From positions 11,995,390 to 12,059,389 of the forward strand of contig OX246741.1 in assembly GCA_945910005.1 (NCBI GenBank): a DNA stretch of 64,000 nt, read 5' to 3'. This DNA comes from Isoperla grammatica (Eukaryota; Arthropoda; Insecta; Plecoptera; Perlodidae). The notes below the pieces were generated by a model that saw only the letters and a program-made list of their open reading frames with translations, was not told where the DNA came from and did not search any database. Of this stretch, positions 22,507-34,564 are shown piece after piece (the first letter of the stretch is position 1; the number at the start of each line of letters is the position of its first letter). Position numbers and translations under genes: made by a program.

Positions 22507-23252
22507 GTTGCATTCACATAGGTCCAGCAGTGTACCCGCTCAGTGCAGCTGTTGCATTCACATAGGTCCAGCAGTGTACCCGCTCAGTGCAGCTGTTGCA
22601 TTCACATAGGTCCAGCAGTGTACCCGCTCAGTGCAGCTGTTGCATTCAGCCATATCCAGCAGTGTACCCGCTCAGTGCAGCTGTTGCATTCACATAAGTC
22701 CAGCAGTGTACCCGCTCAGTGCAACTGTTGCATTCACATAGGTCCAGCAGTGTACCCGCTCAGTGCAGCTGTTGCATTCACATAGGTCCAGCAGTGTACC
22801 CGCTCAGTGCAGCTGTTGCATTCACATAGGTCCAGCAGTGTACCCGCTCAGTGCAGCTGTTGCATTCACATACGTCCAGCAGTGTACCAGCTCAGTGCAG
22901 CTGTTGCATTCACATAGGTCTAGCAGTGTACCCGCTCAGTGCAGCTGTTGCATTCACATAGGTCTAGCAGTGTACCCGCTTAGTGCAGCTGTTGCATTCA
23001 CATAGGTCCAGCAGTGTACCCGCTCAGTGCAGCTGTTGCATTCACATAGGTCCAGCAGTGTACCAGCTCAGTGCAGCTGTTGCATTCACATAGGTTCAGC
23101 AGTGTACCCGCTCAGTGCAGCTGTTGCATTCACATAGGTCCAGCAGTGTACCCGCTCAGTGCAGCTGTTGCATTCACATAGGTCCAGCAGTGTACCCGCT
23201 CAGTGCAGCTGTTGCATTCACATAGGTCCAGCAGTGTACCCGTTCAGTGCAG
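22507..23252 (+). repeat. 44-bp minisatellite, about 17 units
   Basis: GTTGCATTCACATAGG, TCCAGCAGTGTACC and CGCTCAGTGCAGCT make a 44-base unit repeated almost without change, with scattered single-base variants. Frames of 72-80 residues across it are artefacts of the repeat. Confidence 0.95.
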
Positions 23253-23400
23253 TAGATGCGGGGCAGACTAATCCCATTGACCCCAACAAGATTACCTAAT
23301 GCACCCATTACCTCTCACACGTCCACCCGGCTGTGAGGATCTGTGCCACCGCGACCAGGGTCTGTGGTGCAACACTCGCGCTCATTACCTCTTGTTTTAA

Positions 23401-23805
23401 CGCCGATCCACAATTGAAATAAGAGTTGCATTAAGAAACAGTGAAATAGTGAAATAACAAGCAACTGGTTCACAACCGACGACTAGTTGCTTATTTCAGT
23501 AGTCAAATCAGCGCCTTAATTGTTTACTAACTATCATTGACTATAACAGCAAAATATCCGGTGCCACTGTTTTTGTTTTGATTTCCGTAGTTGACCTTCT
23601 AGTATGCCTCTTCTGCGTTCTGATTGGTTCGTCATAAGATGCATCATGGGAAGTTGAAATAAGAAATGGAGTTGATTCATTTCTTATGACTATTTCAATC
23701 CACTGTGACGAATGTGAACCTAAGCATTGTTATTGTATGTTACAATTCGCTTAAACCTTATTGCTATTTCACTAAACCAACTCTTATTTCAATTGTGAAT
23801 CACGC
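23401..23805. mobile_element. 405-bp MITE with TTTAA or TAA flanks
   Basis: CCACAATTGAAATAAGAGTT at the left pairs with AACTCTTATTTCAATTGTGA at the right, giving terminal inverted repeats of about 30 bases. TTTAA stands on both sides (23396-23400 and 23806-23810). The interior is non-coding and contains further inverted segments (GAAATAGTGAAATAA, TTATTGCTATTTCAC). Confidence 0.75.
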
Positions 23806-23884
23806 TTTAAACGATGTCTTCCCTTACGTTTAACAATTTTTTCAGGACTATAAAGTTGTCCCAACGTAAGTGGTCTCATTCTTA

Positions 23885-23975
23885 GAAAATAGCCGAGGCC
23901 AACAGTACCAACTTAATTTTACACATCTCTACGTCTAGGTTCATTAATCATTATAGGGATGATTTTCGACCTTGG
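23885..23975 (+). repeat. Dispersed repeat shared with 46290-46400
   Basis: GAAAATAGCCGAGGCCAA and TACCAACTTAATT here match GAAAATAGCAGAGTCCAA and TACCAACTTAATT at 46290. Both are followed by weaker similarity around TTAGGGATAATTT / TATAGGGATGATTT. Family unknown. Confidence 0.5.
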
Positions 23976-24433
23976 GTTGGATAGCTTGAAATTTCTAACA
24001 CAGCGGGCGTGACTAATGAGTAATACGGCTTGTCCACTACAGTTCTCTTACAACAACTTCGTTAATGCTTTCGTCATTAATCAATGACGTGTTTACGGTC
24101 CCGGCCAACCCGAGCAGGTGTTTGGATTAGTCACGGCCGCTGGTTGGCTGCCGCTCACCCACTCGTGACGGAAGCAATACCGAAGATGTTGTACGAAGAC
24201 TATACTAAGCGGAAGACAGCTATTCAGTTTCCTTGTAACGTTGTGAGTTTAAATCTGCGTGGTCCTCGAGATATAATTTCAAAAATTTAAATTTTGTGCA
24301 GTGTTTAAAATGAAGCTTTAAGCACCAGGTAGAGACCACGTATAGGGGAACGTTTTGAGACAGAAACAATCATAGAAACGTTATTATCTCAAGTCTATTA
24401 ATATTCCCTGTGTGACATAATTCAGTGACCCCG

Positions 24434-24465
<32 letters not shown>

Positions 24466-24619
24466 AGCAAGCGGCGGAGAACCCAGACACGCACCAGGGC
24501 TTAACTCGATGTAAATGAAAGCGATCAAATCTGTGTCGCCACGGTTTGTGTCCAGGCTGAAATACTTGCAGTAGATCCAACAGACAGAACGCGAGGATAA
24601 CGTATAAGCCGGGGCTACT
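23976..24619. other. Spacer with (GTGC)n microsatellite
   Basis: A GTGC tetramer run occupies about 24432-24466. The remainder shows no gene. Confidence 0.6.
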
Positions 24620-25016
24620 GCGTGGCGAGACTTGAGCCCGATGGGAGGTCTCAGATTAGGGGTGGGAGCGTGACCTTGAGCGCGTGGCGAGACTATGAGC
24701 TCACTGGGAGGTCTCCGACTAGGGGTGGGAGCGTGACCTTGGGCGCGTGGGGAGACTTGAGCCCGATGGGAGGTCTCTGATTAGAGGTGGGAGCGTGACC
24801 TTGAGCGCGTGGGGAGACTATGAGCCCAAAGGGAGGTCTCCGACTAGGGGTGAGACGGGAGCGTGACCTTGAGCGCGTGGGGAGACTATGAGCTCACTGG
24901 GAGGTCTCCGACTAGGGGTGGGAACGTGACCTTGGGCGCGTGGGGAGACTATGAGCTCACTGGGAGGTCTCAGATTAGGGGTGGGAGCGTGACCTTGGGC
25001 GCGTGGGGGGTTTGGG
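24620..25016 (+). repeat. 62-bp tandem repeat, about 6 units
   Basis: GGGAGGTCTC starts units at 24643, 24706, 24768, 24831, 24899 and 24962. Period is 62-63 bases, with one 68-base unit carrying a small insertion. Each unit includes GTGACCTTGRGCGCGTGG. The 136-residue frame at 24863-25273 begins inside the array and is not accepted as a gene. Confidence 0.9.
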
Positions 25017-25440
25017 TTGACATCGGGTATTCACGAGTTTTCTCCATCTCACACACGCTCACGCACGAGTGCGTACATACTATAGTTGACCCAAGACTAT
25101 GTTTTTGTCAGTGGCGAGTAACTCGTTTAGCCAACCAGCAACCGCCCGAGACAAGCCCCCGCAAATACCCATCGCTGATTGGCTACGAGCTCCTCGTCTG
25201 TGACGAAAACTTTTCTAAGGTAGTCTTGGCGCTAGTATACATTTTTAAACGATACACAAGAAAATTAAAGTAATTTTAGCGTCACTCTTGATAAGTAGAA
25301 TTAGAAAGAAGGTTCCACACAATGTCTAAAAAATAAACTACGAACTCGATTGATGAAAGGCCAAGAGTGGAGCTAGCCTACTCTCATAATCGAAACAAAA
25401 CCTGAACACGGGTTACAAGAAGGGTTGAGCTAGCCTCAAC

Positions 25441-25710
25441 GTAACTAGTCTCATACCGACCTTAGATCCTTATCTACCGCCCCATTCATGCACGCTGGTT
25501 CAAGGAAAATCAACAGTTTCCTGACGTTCTTTCACACATTCGTAAAGGAAGTCTTTCGCTTAGTTCAAGCCTCATTAGTCACAACAGACGAGTTAGAAGT
25601 TTCCAGTTATTCAACTCAAGGTTGTGAATTATCATTAATGAACATGTTTCAAGTAGATGCCACTAACTAGAGAAACAGAAAATTAAGTTAGTTCTATTGA
25701 AGTCTGCTGT
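25441..25710 (+). repeat. Dispersed repeat, copy of 44420-44680
   Basis: GTAACTAGTCTCATA, GACCTTAGATCC and TTCATGCACGCTGGTT align in order with GTAACTAGTCCCATA, GACCTCAGATCT and TTCATGCACGCTGTTT at 44420. Similarity continues to CAGAAAATTAAGTT / CAGAAAATCAAGTT. Both copies lie close to GAGCTAGC-containing sequence. Family unrecognised. Confidence 0.6.
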
Positions 25711-25830
25711 GCTATCTCGTAAGCAAGAGACAACTTACTTTCGGGTAAGTTTAGCAATTCTAAAACAAGACCATCTTCCCGAGCAAAGTATATTCGCAAA
25801 GTGTTCATAAAACAATATGAAGAGTCACGA

Positions 25831-27055
25831 ACAATCGCGACTTAAGCCGTGAGTAGCGCACAGTCACGACTTAAGCAGTGAGTTACGCACAAACATGACT
25901 TAAGCCGTGATTCACGCTCAATCACGACTTAAGCCGAGTCACGCACAATCATGACTTAAGCCGTGAGTCACGCGCTATCACGACTTGAGCCGTGAGTCAC
26001 CTACAATCACGACTTAAGCCGTGAGTCACACACAATCACGACTTAAGCCGTGAGTCACCCACAATCATGACTTAAGCCGTGAGTCACGCGCTATCACGAC
26101 TTAAGCCGTGAGTCACGCGCAATCACGACTTGAGCTGTGAGTTACGCACAATCACTACTTAAGCTGTGAGTCACGCACAATCACAACTTTAGCCGTGAGT
26201 CACGCGCAATCACGACTTAAGCCGAGTCACGCGCAATCACGACTTGAGCCGTGAGTCACCTACAATCACGACTTAAGCCGTGAGTCACACACAATCACGA
26301 CTTAAGCCGTGAGTCACACACAATCATGACTTAAGCCGTGAGTCACGCGCTATCACGACTTGAGCCGTGAGTCACCTACAATCACGACTTAAGCCGTGAG
26401 TCACACACAATCACGACTTAAGCCGTGAGTCACACACAATCATGACTTAAGCCGTGAGTCACGCGCTATCACGACTTAAGCCGTGAGTCACGCGCAATCA
26501 CGACTTAAGCCGAGTCACGCGCAATCACGACTTAAGCCGAGTCACGCGCAATCACGACTTAAGCAGTGAGTCACGCGCAATCACGACTTGAGCTGTGAGT
26601 TACGCACAATCACTACTTAAGCTGTGAGTCACGCACAATCACAACTTAAGCCGTGAGTCACGCACAAACACGACTTGAACCGTGTCACGCGCAATCACGA
26701 CTTAAGCAGTGAGTCACACACAATCACGACTTAAGCCGTGAGTCACGCACAATCATGACTTAAGCCGTGAGTCACGCGCAATCACGACTTAAGGAGTGAG
26801 TCACGCACAATCACGACTTAAGCCGTGTGTCACGCGCAATCACGACTTAAGCCGTGAGTCACGCGCAATCAAGACTTAAGCCGTGTGTCACGCACAATTA
26901 CGACTTAAGCCGTGAGTCTCGTACAATCACGACTTAAGCCGTGAGTCAGAGTCACGCACAATCACGACTTAAGCCGTGAGTCACGCGCAATCGAGACTTA
27001 AGCTGTGAGTCACACACAATCACGACTTAAGGAGTGAGTCACGCACAATCACGTC
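25831..27055 (+). repeat. 29-bp palindromic minisatellite, about 40 units
   Basis: The unit runs GTGAGTCACGCACAATCAC then GACTTAAGCC. It contains a near-perfect palindrome CACGACTTAAGCCGTG and the symmetric GTGAGTCAC. The latter includes TGAGTCA, the AP-1/bZIP consensus. Variant units recur in the same order (for example a CCTAC, CACAC, then CGCGCTATC series near 25985, 26250 and 26365), so blocks of units were duplicated. No spacers exist, so it is not a CRISPR array. Confidence 0.95.
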
Positions 27056-27299
27056 CCGAGCTGACGACCGCTAACGTTGCCTCGTACAATGACGTCACGC
27101 TTAGCGACAAGTGCGCAGTACTTAGGTCATTCACTGGCAACCACAGATGTAATCACACAAACGCGTTCGATACGTTCATTACTATTTACACGGAGACTCA
27201 TTACGCTGGTTTATCGAGGAAAGTTTGCAGACAAACTAATAATGCACGACATAAATATAAATATGCAGCTATAGACTTATGCACGGTATTATGTTACAG

Positions 27300-27435
27300 C
27301 TAACAAGTAAGTTAATAGGAGCTAATAAACTATTTGGAAGATTTTAATGCTTCTGATTAGTGGTTGTCATGGTGAGAGAACAAGTTATTGGCTACTAACT
27401 TTAAGTTTCTCGTTACCTACTCGTAATACCGGCCC
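27300..27435 (-). mobile_element. Degenerate copy of the 13541 MITE
   Basis: CTATTTGGAAGATTTTAATG, GATTAGTGGTTGTCATGG and terminal TACCGGCCC followed by TTA match the reverse complement of 13541-13687. The left terminal repeat is not recognisable. Confidence 0.6.
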
Positions 27436-27438
27436 TTA

Positions 27439-28954
27439 ATTAACGGAAAACTTGCAGATACGTACAGTGATACTTAAGATTATTAAGATTAAGATTAAGA
27501 TTACTTAAGATGTTTTTTAAAGGATGTCGATGATGGTATTTTCTTGCTTTGTTTCTCTATTATTGTAATCATGCTATATTCGAGAAAGACGATGAGGAGT
27601 GAAGAGTGATAATGAAGTTGAAGAACAATTACAAAAAAATCATCCCGTATGCGGGATTTCTGATTCCACTCATGTAGTATACAACACACGTTTAAATTCA
27701 ATCAATAAGTAAAGAATAAAATGAAAAGGGGGAGAAAGAAGAAACACAGTGATACATTATGTATAGTATGTTAAGTAAAGCATTAACTATTATAAAATTA
27801 GGCATTGGCAAGGCTTACGAAAAAGTAAAATTTATTTCTTTCGGTTTTGAAAATATTATATATGCTGATTTATGCATCACTTATGTTAAAATAGGGAGAC
27901 GGAGAGACAGAAAGAGAAAATGTTGGTAATGTGTGGCGAAGAGAGCAAAGCTAGTTGTGTGCGTTAACAAGATGGCGACATTAACGGTCATTGAGGTTGA
28001 CTAATTTGCACGTATGTTATACACTCACCCTCTAGCTAGAGAGTTCTACTCAAGTAATACGTCTCAAAGAGTTTGATAAAACTGTTTGCTACTTTGATAT
28101 TGAAAATCGCAAGCAACAAATCTCATTTTCGTTTATTTCCTTGTATTTTTAATTGTTTTAAGGCACGCATTCGTCGAGATAACATACACACAGCATAGCT
28201 AAAATGTTTAGTTGCCATTAATCAGTATTTGGCTTTTAAATTGAAGAATTAAAAAAAAAATATAGTCACGAAATTATTTCCCCCTTCAACAAAAGCTTTG
28301 AAACGTTTATACGTAGCCAGGGTACAACAGCAAAAAGTGTACAAAAATCGAAGTGTGCACCATTTATTCATAGGGTCCGTTATCTTGGCATAATGCCCTG
28401 GCGTGTTTAGCTTGGCCTACGCACATAACGATGTAGGATAATACATAATACCATATACATGGCACGAGCGACACACGCCACAGAAATCATTTGCCTGTTG
28501 GCAAGTGTGTATGTATGTGTATGGGCATAGCTCGAGCGACAACCCCACCAAGTAGGTAACAACATCGCAAAAGAAATCCGAAAAATGCAGTATAATATCT
28601 TATAATGTACAAATATATAGGCCTACAGAAACATACACAGCAGCAGTTATATTTACTGCTGGACAGCGAGAAAGAGAAAGAGGGGGAGACAGATAGACAG
28701 AAAGATTGATTGATTGACGACCTTATTTTGGGCGGGATTAAGGTCAGTGAAGCCTTTTCTTCCATCGAACCGTTAGGTAGATATACATTGTGGTAAAATA
28801 CATTTATGACTTGACACTAAGAACATACATAATAGAAATAACAATACAGTTAGAATTGTAATTAAAAATTCATAACTAAGCTAAAACAAATTGATAATGC
28901 TAAGAAATAGCCATTCATCCATCCCATTCATTCATAAATTAATTCAAAGCTTAG
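27439..28954. other. Spacer without recognised gene
   Basis: A short TTAAGA-rich run is at about 27475-27505. Near 28706-28760, ATTAAGGTCAGTGAAG recalls the tail region of the SINE at 45597-46017 (ATTAAGGCCAGTGAAG), so a retroposon fragment may be present. No coding region seen. Confidence 0.45.
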
Positions 28955-29081
28955 AACATTAAGAGAGAGAGAGAGCGAGAGAGAGAGGGGGGGGGCGTAG
29001 AGTCAGATAGACACAGAAAGAGATAGGTGGGAGATAGATAGGCGGAGAGTGAGAGAGACAAACAGACACACAGGGAAGATG

Positions 29082-29112
<31 letters not shown>
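28955..29112. repeat. GA-rich simple sequence
   Basis: Interrupted GA runs at about 28962-28987 and 29088-29111 with a G run between. The Ser-Leu frame on the opposite strand is an artefact. Confidence 0.85.
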
Positions 29113-31300
29113 CTGTCTCGATACAGGTGGATGAATCGCAACGCTAATGCCTCATCAAGCCGCTCAGGTAGAAACGAGTTGGCACGATTATCAATGTTTA
29201 CTTCTAAAACACGGCAGAAGTCGCATGAAATACTTAACGGAACGAAACGAAGCGGGTCGGGTTAGGTCGGGTCGGGTCGTAGAAAACCGACTTCGAACAT
29301 AAATCAAGTTAAAATAACGCGTAACCGTTTTGGACAACGACAGCCCTGTTTAGTTCATGAACACCAAACTAGTCTTGACGGGTCAATCCAGTGGCGTAGC
29401 CGGGAATATATTTCGGGGGGGGACTGCATGGTGGGTTTATCACGAGATAAATATAGTCACGCATGTGGCTCCACCCACAAGATGCAATGGGAATGTGGCA
29501 AGCCAGCATGCAGATCTCTTATTGTCATTGTTAAATGAAAAACACAATTTATTAAATTATAAGCAATCAACAAATTACATAGATTGTGTATAAAATACTA
29601 CTCTCAACGTTTGAATACAAAAACAATACAACAACATAATGATTAGGCAGAGGATATAACATAAATGTATACAATGAGTTAAAAATGTTGAAAAAAAACT
29701 CTTCCGAACTTATTGTCATTGTTGACACATACATTTGTGTTGTAAATGTTAGGTTGAAAGTAAAAAGTAAAGAGATCTATTTGTTTCTCATGAATTTCTG
29801 TAAACAAAATCGTGTACTTTGTGTTTCTTGTATTTTCCTAATAAAACTGATTTATTTATCCTAGGCAATGAGACCATTTCAAACCGTGTGCTGCAGTAAT
29901 CGGTGTCAGTTATGTGTTATGTTTACAACGCAGTAAGACAGACACAATATTATGATGCGGCCCCAATCAGTGATCTGCTCAACACTTCCTTCCTTGTGTG
30001 ATCGGTATTGAGGTCACCGTAGAACTGTTGTTGTTATAGTAAGAACACGGAATGGATTTACTCGGATGGAAATATACCCCTCCCACCCCCCCCCCCCCCT
30101 CCCCCACCCCTAGAAGGCAAACGTCGCGAATATAACGAGCGCCAACAACATCTTGTTATAATACGATCGTCGTGTCTTGTGCACTTGGCTTCTTCGCCTT
30201 CGACTTGGGAGGGGGGTGATCCCCACTCGGGGATGTTTCTCCCTCTAAGTGGGGTGTATAGAAGAAGTCTTTCACATTTATATATACATGGGAGTTTGCT
30301 CTTCTCGTTCACAATAAGGTAGACTCGTGTATAGTTACAAGCAACAATATACTCGGTTTTCAAACGGGATGCATAAAAGCTATACTTTGCTCTAATCCAG
30401 CTGGAGAAGTTTACATCACTTTAATGTCTTAACGGTGATGGGTAGGTCGCAATATATATAACCACGCAAATCAATGTTTGATAATATTTTGAGAACGCTA
30501 TCATACGAATAACAAAACAATTACAGCATTTGAAAGATTTTACATCTGTTAATTAGTTTATACTAAACCAAATCCCAGGTAGCTACGAATCACTGTTTTT
30601 ACTAAAGCTGCACAATTGCTTGTTACTTATTTGGTTAAAAAGCAAAAATCAATTTTTTAAACTTTAATTGTTTAAATTTTTAACAAATTCGAATCGTTTT
30701 ATAGGGATTGCTCATAAATAAATAACGGCTGAATAAATGTGTTTCATGAGAAACTAGCCGTTATACGCAGTGAATATACAAGGGATAATAAGTGAATATC
30801 ACAAGTTAGTCATCTCGTTCGGTTGTCTAGAATTTTGTTGCCATCTCAACACTAATAAGATACAATTACCTAGATAACGTATATAGATAAACTTTGTACT
30901 CTATTATCAATATCAAGATAAGTTTTTTGTGATCTTTATCCTTTATCTAAATTTTAAAGTTGATCTTATAATAAAGTTAATCTTATGTTATTTTTAAAGT
31001 GTTTATAAAAAAAAAAGATAAAATGATAATACCCCTAACCCGGCGCCTCCACCAACGCCTTCGGAGAGAAAATCTAAAGATTACTTAGTTACAAATAATA
31101 ATTAATTATCATTAATTCCTACAACAACTAATTCAATAACAATGACTACAAATTAAACGTAATTCTGTCAAAATACTCGTTTCAATAAATCAACTAATTT
31201 AATTACTTTTCTAAATGTCTTCTATTTATTTGCATTATGGCATGTGCAAATTTTAAGACTTTTAAAAGTAATGTTCCACGAGTATCGTACGACACATATC
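29113..31300. other. AT-rich spacer; possible old retroposon piece
   Basis: CAGTGGCGTAGCCGGGAAT followed by a G run at 29391-29421 resembles the GTGGCGTAGCCAGG motif found in many metazoan transposable elements. No ends were found. Poly-C occurs near 30085-30100. Otherwise there is no feature. Confidence 0.35.
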
Positions 31301-31307
31301 GGGCTCA

Positions 31308-32135
31308 CCTCGGATAGAGTCGGGTCCAGTCGGGTGGGCTCGGGTCGGGTATGCGACACACATGCTCAACCCTTGTATCTATCGGACAATCCGTCACGTG
31401 ACACCCGAGACGTGCGTGCCTGCTCGGGTAGAGTCGGGTCCAGTCGGGTGGTATCGGGTCGGGTATGCGACACACATGCTCAACCCTTGTATCTATCGGA
31501 CAATCCGTCACGTGACACCCGAGACGTGCGTGCCTGCTCGGGTAGAGTCGGGTCCAGTCGGGTGGTATCGGGTCGGGTATGCGACACACATGCTCAACCC
31601 TTGTATATCTATCGGACAATCCGTCACGTGACACCCGAGACGTGCGTGCCAGCTCGGATAGAGTCGCGTCCAGTCGGGTGGGATCGGGTCGGGTATGCGA
31701 CACACATGCTCAACCCTTGTATCTATCGGACAATCCGTCACGTGACACCCGAGACGTGCGTGCCAGCTCGGGTAGAGTCGGGTTCAGTCGGGTGGGATCG
31801 GGTCGGGTATGCGACACACATGCTCAACCCTTGTATCTATCGGACAATCCGTCACGTGACACCCGAGACGTGCGTGCCAGCTCGGGTAGAGTCGGGTCCA
31901 GTCGGGTGGGATCGGGTCGGGTATGCGACACACATGCTCAACCCTTGTATCTATCGGACAATCCGTCACGTGACACCCGAGACGTGCGTACCAGCTCGGG
32001 TAGAGTCGGGTCCAGTCGGGTGGGATCGGGTCGGGTATGCGACACACATGCTCAACCCTTGTATCTATCGGACAATCCGTCACGTGACACCCGAGACGTG
32101 CGTGCCTGCTCGGGTAGAGTCGGGTCAGGTCGGGT
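31308..32135. repeat. 114-bp tandem repeat, about 7 units, open in several frames
   Basis: Units contain TCGGGTAGAGTCGGG, GGTATGCGACACACATG and the palindrome GTCACGTGAC. The period is 114 bases, a multiple of three, and one unit carries a 3-base insertion near 31605. Frames therefore stay open across units on both strands, up to 299 residues at 31244-32143. Dense overlapping frames on both strands argue for a repeat, not a gene. Confidence 0.9.
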
Positions 32136-32140
32136 CAAGT

Positions 32141-34367
32141 TAATGAAGCAGCTTCTTCATCTCTGAGCATCCTCTGGTGGTAATATACACACATACACAC
32201 AGAGACACGTACACTTTCTACCCCGGACGAGGACAAACAAACAGCTCGGGCGGATAACACGTGCGTTGAATCCAGTGTTGCCAAACTATCGTAGTTAACA
32301 AACTCTTGAACTAGTCTATCTTACTCTACCATCTAGACAAGCAAAAAAAGACCTTTGTAAGTCAGCTTTTGAATCCCTTTAGCCGTAATGTATTTGACAC
32401 CTAACGGACAACCAACAAGTACAATCATATTATAGTATTTGTTTGAAACTAATTTCCTTTGAAAAAGAAACCGTAAATTCTTTAAAATTTGTTTATACAA
32501 TTCGATTTGTTATACCTCACAATGCCGTCATTACTGTTTTCCCCGCCATAATGAAGTGTGAAATATCCAAATATAGGTTTTTGGAGAGCATTTTTTTTTT
32601 TTAATCTTAATTTTAAATTTAAATATGTTATTTTATATTCAGGCCGAAGTCTCTTATTTAGTAGAAAATAATCTAATCTAATACTAGGTGTGTGTGTTTA
32701 CTGTAATATATTCCGCATCCAGATATGAGGGGTGGGAGTCGCGAGGTTTCCACGCAGACACGCGTGGTGTATGTTCCTACCCGTGCATCCACTGTGCCGT
32801 GCCACGAGTCACGTAGTCCAGTCTGTCTGCGAGAAATATCTCGGCCGATGCGATAAAAAAAGAGAACTTCTCTCGCACACGAACGGTACCACAAGAAACT
32901 TCCTTCCGTAGGCCTACATCGACGAAATGTTAAAAGCACTTAGTGTTCTGTTTCGAGAGTCCATTCTAGATCATCGTCAGCCGGTCGTTAGAGCAGTCTG
33001 ACGATGGACGTCATATGGATCTCGAAATATCATGGTACCTCCCATTATATGAACATCAATGTTTAGTCAAGTAGTGGTAATAGAAGATTTCTACCTGTTC
33101 AGTGTTCAGAATGAAATAAATAAAAACCATCCTTTTTTTCTCGGAAGGTGGCATAAAAGTTACCACATACATGTCCACGGACCCCATTTTGTAATCAAAA
33201 TTATACTTTGTAACTTATTTATTTTAATTTTAAAGAAACATTTAGAAAACGTCCCTAATTTTCCCACTCTAAAAAAAAGTTTATTTTTTGTGCTTAAGTA
33301 TTCTGTATTTCTTAGGTGGTAGGAATTAGCGAAGTAGAAAATTAAGTTGTCACCTTGAACTCGGCTGTGTCGTAGTCATCGGAATACTTTCGTTGAGGCA
33401 ACTTCACATTGATGGCGGTATGTTATTTCCTGTCGTGATCCAGACAACAGGACAGCCACTTCATAACCTCGCATTCTCAAAGGTAGATTGGTATGTCTTT
33501 TATTTAATATCACGTGTATAGTGAAACGTACAGTTGCATTACTGCACGACATTCTTTCCAGCTATATCGACACCGTGGAATGTTATTATTAATCCAATAC
33601 TCTTCCGTTGCCACTAGTCTAGAGGGTTGACGTTATTACCGTCTCACCGTCACGGCAGCACGATCGCACTTCGGTGTTCTGCCCGTTTTGAGACTTTAGT
33701 TTCGTGGGTTAAACAGCCGGAGGCAGCAGATCGTGATAATATAAGATTTCTGTTCGTACCTTTAAAATACTGTTTTTAAAATTTAAATTCTGGGAAGATA
33801 TCCAAGACAGATACTATCAGGGTCAACAGACAACAAAAAATAATGTTTATGTTTAATGCAAAACTGATGAATAATGCATATATTTTGATCTAGTTATCTG
33901 TAGACACTTTTAATATATGTATTGTGTATCTTCCCACAATCTCGAACTTAATTAATGTTGTTTTTAAAATACGAACACAATATTTTATACCCCAGACTCA
34001 TAAGGATGGGGGACATAGATTATTAATAACTCGACATTTTTGTATTGAGGTAGGTAATTGATACATACCAAAGAATTTAAAAGTTCTCGCGAAGATGAAA
34101 CACTTTCTGGAGCTCTTTGGTAATTACAACGGCCTTCTGTGAGAGCATATAGAAAAATGGTAGGGGCCTACTTATTTTGAACATTCTTAGTTTATATTTT
34201 TAAAGAAGTTTCTTTGATTGGAGTTTTCGCTATTTCATAAAGGATTTCTCATTTAAATTACAAGTTGATCACAAGTAACAAGTTGCAAAGCTTTGGTTGT
34301 TTTGTGAACGCGTTTATTATAATCATATTCATACGTGGTATGGACGTTTCAACTTAATTAGTAATTC
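32141..34367. other. Spacer without recognised gene
   Basis: AT-rich, short unrelated frames only (for example 32673-32939 and 33059-33322). No RNA gene or repeat was recognised. It might be intronic or intergenic. Confidence 0.45.
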
Positions 34368-34370
34368 TAA

Positions 34371-34561
34371 AGGCTGGTCCACACAGATGTTTTAAGCATA
34401 AGATTTAAGGTTTAACGCGTAGTCGTAAAGTTGGATCATAGGAAACACGTACTGGCGTTCACACAAAGTTTTAGTTTTAAGACATTGTTTTCATTGTTGT
34501 TTTTAAAACAACGTCTTAAAACCCTAAATCTTATGCTTAAAACATATGTGTGGACCAGCCT
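34371..34561. mobile_element. 191-bp MITE with TAA duplication
   Basis: AGGCTGGTCCACACAGATGT pairs with ACATATGTGTGGACCAGCCT. TAA flanks it at 34368-34370 and 34562-34564. The inverted repeat continues inward through TTAAGCATAAGATTTA. A close relative of the same total length is at 40317-40507. Confidence 0.88.
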
Positions 34562-34564
34562 TAA

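Noticed and set aside
25831..27055. CRISPR array
   Set aside because: Repeats are directly adjacent with no unique spacers, in animal DNA without cas genes.
27475..27505. Telomere-like TTAAGA run
   Set aside because: Only a few units and not the arthropod TTAGG motif.
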